Shown here piece after piece: positions 58,591 through 64,000 of a DNA stretch of 64,000 bases. Numbering within the stretch: position 1 is the stretch's first letter; the number at the start of each line of letters is the position of its first letter. A model generated the notes under the pieces. The model saw only the letters and a list, made by a program, of their open reading frames with translations, did no database searches and had not been told where the DNA came from. Both the position numbers and the translations under genes were made by a program. This DNA comes from Erigeron canadensis (taxonomy: Eukaryota > Streptophyta > Magnoliopsida > Asterales > Asteraceae): NCBI RefSeq assembly GCF_010389155.1, contig NC_057767.1, positions 496,001-560,000 of the forward strand, written 5' to 3'.

Positions 58591-61500
58591 TATATTTGAT
58601 TCTAATAACAAATTAATGCTTAAATTGTAAATAATATAATACTATAGGTACTAAATATATATGTACATACAAAGTTATGTCCTTAGTAATAAATAGAGAG
58701 TACTTGTTTTACAATTAGCTAAATAAAGCTTAATTAGACTATCCACATCGGGATAAAGAGTAAATATTCCTGACACTTTTTGAAGGTTTTGAAATAGCTT
58801 GGTTATTTTCCGAATGCAACCATTGTATATAAAATATTGTTGACTATTCCAGTCATAGTTGTATCTGCGAAAAAGAGTTTTTTCGAAGTTGAAGTTATTG
58901 AAATCTTATTTACAATGAACAAGGAAAAATCTTAAGAAAGACTTAATGGATTGACAATGATAGTTATTGAGAAATGAAATCTTAGAGAGTCAGACTGCGA
59001 AAAGCTAATAAACTAATTTGCTATGAAGAATGCTAGACGAGCTTCTCGAATCATTGGTTATATGTATTTCTAATACTATCATTTTGTTATTGTTATAATG
59101 TCTCAATTATAAAAAGAAAATTGCTTATATAATTGGATTTCTAAGGATTGGGGGCATTTTGTTCCCAGCTCGAACTGGGCACTTGAATTCATGGGGGCGC
59201 CGCTGATTGTATATATAGAGTTAATTGCAAGACTGGTCCTTGAAGTTTGTCTTTTTTCCAATGGGTTTTCGAGTGTCGTCAAGTCTGCACGTGGCCATCA
59301 CGTGCAGGGGCAATATCGTCTTTTTCACAACATAAAAGTGACCCCACATTGCTAAGATGAACAAACCACAAGGACCAATCTTGTAATTACCTCTTGATAA
59401 TACGTATCATCATTTATCTTTATCGTTATATATATATATAAGTTGTGATCAGGGAGAAACTGAATAATTTGGTGAAATCCAAGAGCTAAATCTTATCCCT
59501 TGGACCAAACACATTGTAAGGCTAAGATTAGATCTAAAAAATACAATAAAGGGGTATTTGTGTCAATTTGCATCTAAAAAAAGCTCAGTCATTCATTCTG
59601 CTAAACATACGCACAAAACACACACACACACTTCTTTGAGAAATTTACACACTCCTTTCAAAAACCATCTCTTTTTCACCTGAGATCATCGCCGGAAAAA
59701 ACTAACCGATTCGCCGAAGATCGATCATGTCATCGTGTTCGTTAATCACCTTTAAACGTCGGGCATCATCTTCTACGATCATGTTGTGCTTCTCCTTCGC
59801 CAGGACCCTAATTCTATTATCATCATCATTATAGAAAATGTAATCTCTGGCGAAACAATTCATCACTGTCATCAATTCATCACCGTCGTCAAATGTAGTC
59901 AACAAATTTGTCGTTTAATAAAATGGATAAAAGAAATTTTGATGATACAGTAAATGAAATTAGTTAAAAAAACATTACAACGGCATCAACTCACTATTAT
60001 GCTACATTCATTAATGTCACCAATCACATTTTTTTTACATATTTGTATTTTTAATTCATATTGATATTACTTATACAATTTTATGCATGATTTTTAGTTT
60101 GTTTTTTTTTTTTTTTGTAATTTTTGTTGCTTGATATGATGAGTAGTCGTATACTTGGACATCGTTGTTAAAAATTTCTTAGAATAGTTTTGCCTACAAG
60201 GTGTTTGATGAAATGTCTAAATCAAAGTGTATGTATCGAATCATATATAATTTTGTATAGTTTTTCGATGCATAAAATCAAATTTGATTTTGTATAGTTT
60301 TTTGAAACTGTATGTATACACAATCAAATTAGCCCTTCATTGTTTTTATATTCCATTGTCTTGATAATTTCATCCTGTTTTTGTATTCCATAATCTTCCA
60401 TAATATGCTTAAAGCAATAGCAAAATGGGCATATTATGTGGGTTGGATGTGTCAAACGACTAACTTAGTGCTTGATGGTCTTGGTTGACCTCATTCGAAA
60501 CGTCTAGCGATCTTCAACCAATTATGCGCTTCAATATGCCATAGTAGTAGAAAGTTTGTAGCAATTCATGTATATTTAATGCATCAAATATCATTACAAC
60601 CGAAGAGAACAAAGTGTACGTATATTTGCCTTTTACCGAAAAAAAGTGTACGTATATTTTTTGACCTGTTTCGTATCAAGCTCTATAAATTTTGTTTACC
60701 CATTTGGCCATTTTGCTAGTTAGAAACTAAATAGAACTGAAATCACGAAGAATGGAGAACTAATTGTTTGCTTCGAACTGACCTAATAGTGTACATAATG
60801 CAAATGTTTTAGCTGGGGACTTCTTACGTGTTTGAGACTTTGAGCACAAGTTTCAAATTTATAAAACAATGATATACCAATAAATATACTCCGTATTATA
60901 TAGTCCTAATACCCGTACGATATATGGTAGTTATATAGATTGTATCATAAAGAAGTTTGAATATGCCTAATACATGATTCGTGAGTATTAAATAAATTCT
61001 GGCTAAAGTAAATCGATTATCGAAGCTAACTTATATAAGTAGTAATGATAAATATAATATGTTTAGTTAGAATTTTGGATTTACCTACTAAAAATTTTAG
61101 AATCACATCAAAATTGGAACTTGTAAGCATAGTGGATGACGTCAAATAGCCTTGTGATTTCAGATCGTAAACTCAAAATTTTAAAGTTTTCATGTTAATA
61201 ACTTATTATTATAAGTAATAGGAGTTTAAGTATTGAGAAAGAAAAAGAGACAATTTATTAATGAGATCACGATTAATCGAATAAGGTTATAATGTCATTT
61301 GTATTAATAAGCCAAGGTTAGAGTTTAATTCTATATCTAATAAGAACTTGAATCTATATACAATTACAAAAACAAATTTAATAAAATAAATAAATTAAAA
61401 GGACACGTGTCGATCAAGAATTATGCCATGTGTCGTTTCGAAATGTCTCAATCTTGTTTTAGTTTATTGGTAGATACAGGGTACCTTGCCTTATACAGTA

Positions 61501-62866
61501 TTTTAAAACGAGAAAATGATTCTCAATTCCGAGTTTATAATTAGATTGTCTGTAAGTACACGTCTATGTCAATAGCAGTCTAGATTGTTTGGGCTTATAT
61601 TGTAATATGTCTTTGTCATTGTAATTGTCATTAATGAACTTCATATTATGCATAAAATACTAGATTAAGTTTGAGTATTGAATGTGTAATTAATCTGCTA
61701 AGTAAGAAATGCGACCTCGCAATTGCAGGGTCAATTGCAAAGTGACTTATAGGATTACGACTCCGTAATTGTTGGGTCAATTACGAGCCAATCAAGAATT
61801 ACGACCTCGTAATTATGACGGGCTGGACTTGGATTTACGACCTCGAGTCGCTGAAGCCTTTGGGAGGTTTCCCTATAAATACCAGAACCCTAACAGAAAT
61901 TAGGGTCGAAAATTTGTCGAATTATCAAGCATATTTGTGCAGGTTAATAGGTCAAAGGTCGTTCCGCTAGCCCGAAGAAGATCTGCGAGACAGCAAGTGA
62001 TCTAGGGGCTTTCGTTGTGAATCACCACGTTATAGAGAGAGATTCCGCACCTCTGGATAACGGGATCAAACTATTAACGATCCGCGTCAAAGGGACTTAC
62101 ATTGTCATGATCCAATGGATATGGATTATTGATAAACCCCAAAAGAAAAAACTCTAACCTTAGAGACATACAAAGTACGATTACAACTATAGACAAGAAA
62201 CTCCACGAGGACTTGAACACTTGAACCTCCCTCACACAAAGAAGGTGTAAACTATAAGGGTTGTCACCATTTTTTGTTTAAACTAACTACAACCCAACCC
62301 GTAAAATCTCACTTTCAACAGGTGAGTTGTTTTTTCATTAAAACTTTAAAAACTTTTGAATTACAATAACAAACCTTACTATGTGGATAATTTTTTTTAT
62401 TTTTTAAACAACGAGTTAGTAGTTAGTAGTTAGCATTCGAGACACTACAGTGACATCCAATTGACAGTATGAGGTGTTCGAACCACGCATGTCTAGGATG
62501 AAACCCATGACTCTCGAAAACCCCCTAATAATCCACTTCTACAAATGTAGAATGTAAGATTCGAACCCTGGTAGATTTCCTCCTTACCAATGAAAATCTA
62601 AATTTAATAATCAATTTGTGGATGGTCAAAATGAAAATTGTAATATCTTTATTTTTGCATATGTGGATAATTGAATAATCAAGATTTGATTGTGCATAAA
62701 ACTTAATAGAAAAGTGCCCACGTAATTCAACGGCGGTAACAGTGTGGTTATTAATGTAAAGCTAATTGATGTAAATGAGGACAATGTAGTTATATCAAAG
62801 GTTGAACGATGTATATTGTAAATAATTTCATTAAACGTATTATAATATAAGGTGAAAATAGTTAAA
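58591..62866. other. gene-poor AT-rich DNA
   Basis: No gene is supported. 59150-59215 contains GGGGGCGCCGCTG, a phrase often seen at retrotransposon primer-binding regions. 59600-59910 has more balanced composition, with a 67-codon minus-strand frame of unknown nature. 60358-60413 repeats sequence from downstream of SF3A1. 61900-62120 has a promoter-like CCTATAAATACC and a GC-richer stretch, possibly a decayed LTR. 62400-62590 looks like a decayed dispersed repeat. Confidence 0.4.
61711..61850. repeat. cluster of short direct and palindromic repeats
   Basis: The phrase ACGACCTCGTAATT and variants occur four times (near 61711, 61756, 61801, 61836), alternating with GGGTCAATTRC. At 61797-61814 AATTACGACCTCGTAATT is a perfect inverted repeat with 8-base arms and a 2-base spacer. 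It is about 40-50 bases upstream of a CCTATAAATACC TATA-like motif. Confidence 0.7.
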
Positions 62867-63209
62867 TCTTTAATATATATTAAACTAAAACCCTTAATTC
62901 AAAATTGAAAAAATAAGAGTCATTGATTGAGTTTTAACTTTTAATTTCCACCATTAGATTATTTTGATGACATCATCATTGACTAAAGAATTAGTCAATA
63001 ACATTTTTAGTCCTTATACTCTACTTTTATACAAACAAGTCATTTTAATAACATTATTAACATTTTTTTCTTAACAATGAATATGATATTTGTAATTTTG
63101 GTTCAAAAGTTTGTAGTATTTTTTTAGATGTTAATAGTTTTCCGATATTAAAATAATTTTAATGCAAAAAAATGTACAAATTCCGCGTGTTACGTGGGTA
63201 ATAAGCTAG
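62867..63209 (+). mobile_element. small non-autonomous Helitron
   Basis: It starts TCTTTAATATATATTAAAC right after a host A and ends CCGCGTGTTACGTGGGTAAT then AAGCTAG before a host T. The hairpin CCGCGT/ACGTGG sits about ten bases before the CTAG end, and the insertion point is A/T, as Helitrons require. 343 bases, non-coding. This is the cleanest Helitron in the window. Confidence 0.7.
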
Positions 63210-63555
63210 TTAATAAATAAATAAAGACATATAGTAGTTTGGGTAGATAAGGGTTAAAAAATATTTTAGGAGTATTTTAGGTAGATGTAATGTATAGATT
63301 GAAAATGGGTTAAAAGTTATTTTGGTTTTTTTTAACAATAGAAAGTTAAAAAGAAGGAAGAGGTAATTCCTTATAAACAAATGAAAGTTAAGGGTATTTT
63401 AAAAATATGCTTAATTATTTAAAAATGAGGTTCAATTTGCATTATAAAGAAGTATAAAAGTATAGATATATTGTGGTATAAATGTGACATATTATATGAA
63501 GTTTATCTTTACTACTATATGTATTATATTTATTTACTATAAAGTACAACTCTTA

Positions 63556-63780
63556 TCTATACTATTTTATAATAGTTATTATACACTTTCTCATAAAAGT
63601 GTTATATGCAAAATTACTATTTTATCTTTAATAAATTAATTTATATTATCAATTTTTATTTTCTAAATTATTCCCACTATCCATCTACATTAATTACTTA
63701 TATAGTTAAACCTATCACCACCACCACCACAACATACGTTAATACCAAATTGTAGTCGCATCGCGCGAGTACAATATTAA
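63556..63780 (+). mobile_element. small Helitron-like element
   Basis: It starts TCTATACTATTTTATAATAG after a host A, a typical plant Helitron 5' end. Near the right edge is GTCGCATCGCGCGAGTACAA then TATTAA before a host T, a degraded hairpin and CTRR-like end. A CCA microsatellite lies inside (63714-63729). Confidence 0.5.
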
Positions 63781-64000
63781 TAATAAATTATACAGTACCA
63801 TTTATTAAAAGTGTGTGGTAAATGTGTTGAATATTTAGAGATAGAGAAGTTTTAAGATTTTTTCATTCGAATACTTGTAACAGTCCATAATCAACATTTA
63901 ATTTACTAAGATTAATGCAAAGATTCACATTTATATGGTACGGGTTGATTAAAAAAAATTAAATGTGTGGAATATACTTGTGTACAAATAACACTTACCT

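Noticed and set aside
1..64000. CRISPR array, prokaryotic operon or viral genome
   Set aside because: No regularly spaced identical repeats and no operon-like gene packing; the repeats found are diverged tandem arrays and transposons typical of plant DNA.

Overview
This is a window of plant nuclear DNA from a dicot. Genes are split by GT-AG introns, the intergenic DNA is very AT-rich, and the gene families present are plant ones (group 3 sulfate transporter, DUF630/DUF632, DC1, trihelix). Degenerate Helitrons, MITEs, SINE-like and LINE-like remnants fill much of the space between genes and many introns. The recurring intronic repeat built around a TGACCC/GCCACC vocabulary reminds me of Asteraceae genomes, but that family-level guess is from memory only.

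Layout, left to right. A 13-exon SULTR3-type sulfate transporter lies at 820-6314 (+). A tRNA-Arg(TCG) follows at 7006, then LINE remnants at 7.8-8.9 kb and a Tourist-like MITE at 9.0 kb. A single-exon trihelix transcription factor is at 10850-12016 (+). A tandem pair of tRNA-Leu(CAA) sequences follows, the second decayed. At 16775-18314 a Mutator-like fold-back element carries two nested hAT-type MITEs. A small conserved gene of unknown function is at 18496-18825 (-), then a broken PLGG1 fragment near 20.6-20.95 kb. A four-exon DUF630/DUF632 gene is at 21277-23672 (-), followed by an AT-rich tandem repeat and a Helitron. A nine-exon gene at 27266-29736 (+) encodes only the first WD40 propeller of coatomer beta-prime. 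A METTL22-like methyltransferase is at 31580-36310 (-) and an IST1-like ESCRT gene at 37367-39563 (-). An SF3A1 splicing-factor gene with a frameshifting deletion and a stop codon is at 42301-45275 (+). A two-exon nine-module DC1 protein is at 50957-53174 (+). About 11 kb of gene-poor, transposon-derived DNA ends the window.

The genes are not functionally linked; this is ordinary eukaryotic gene order. Themes that connect them loosely are membrane traffic (coatomer-like and IST1-like proteins) and RNA or chromatin functions (SF3A1, trihelix). The most unusual objects are the propeller-only coatomer paralogue, the disrupted SF3A1 copy and the doubly nested fold-back transposon. I see no CRISPR array, prokaryotic operon or viral genome. 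Exon boundaries were inferred by hand from reading frames, splice consensus and remembered protein families, so individual junctions could be off by a few bases.
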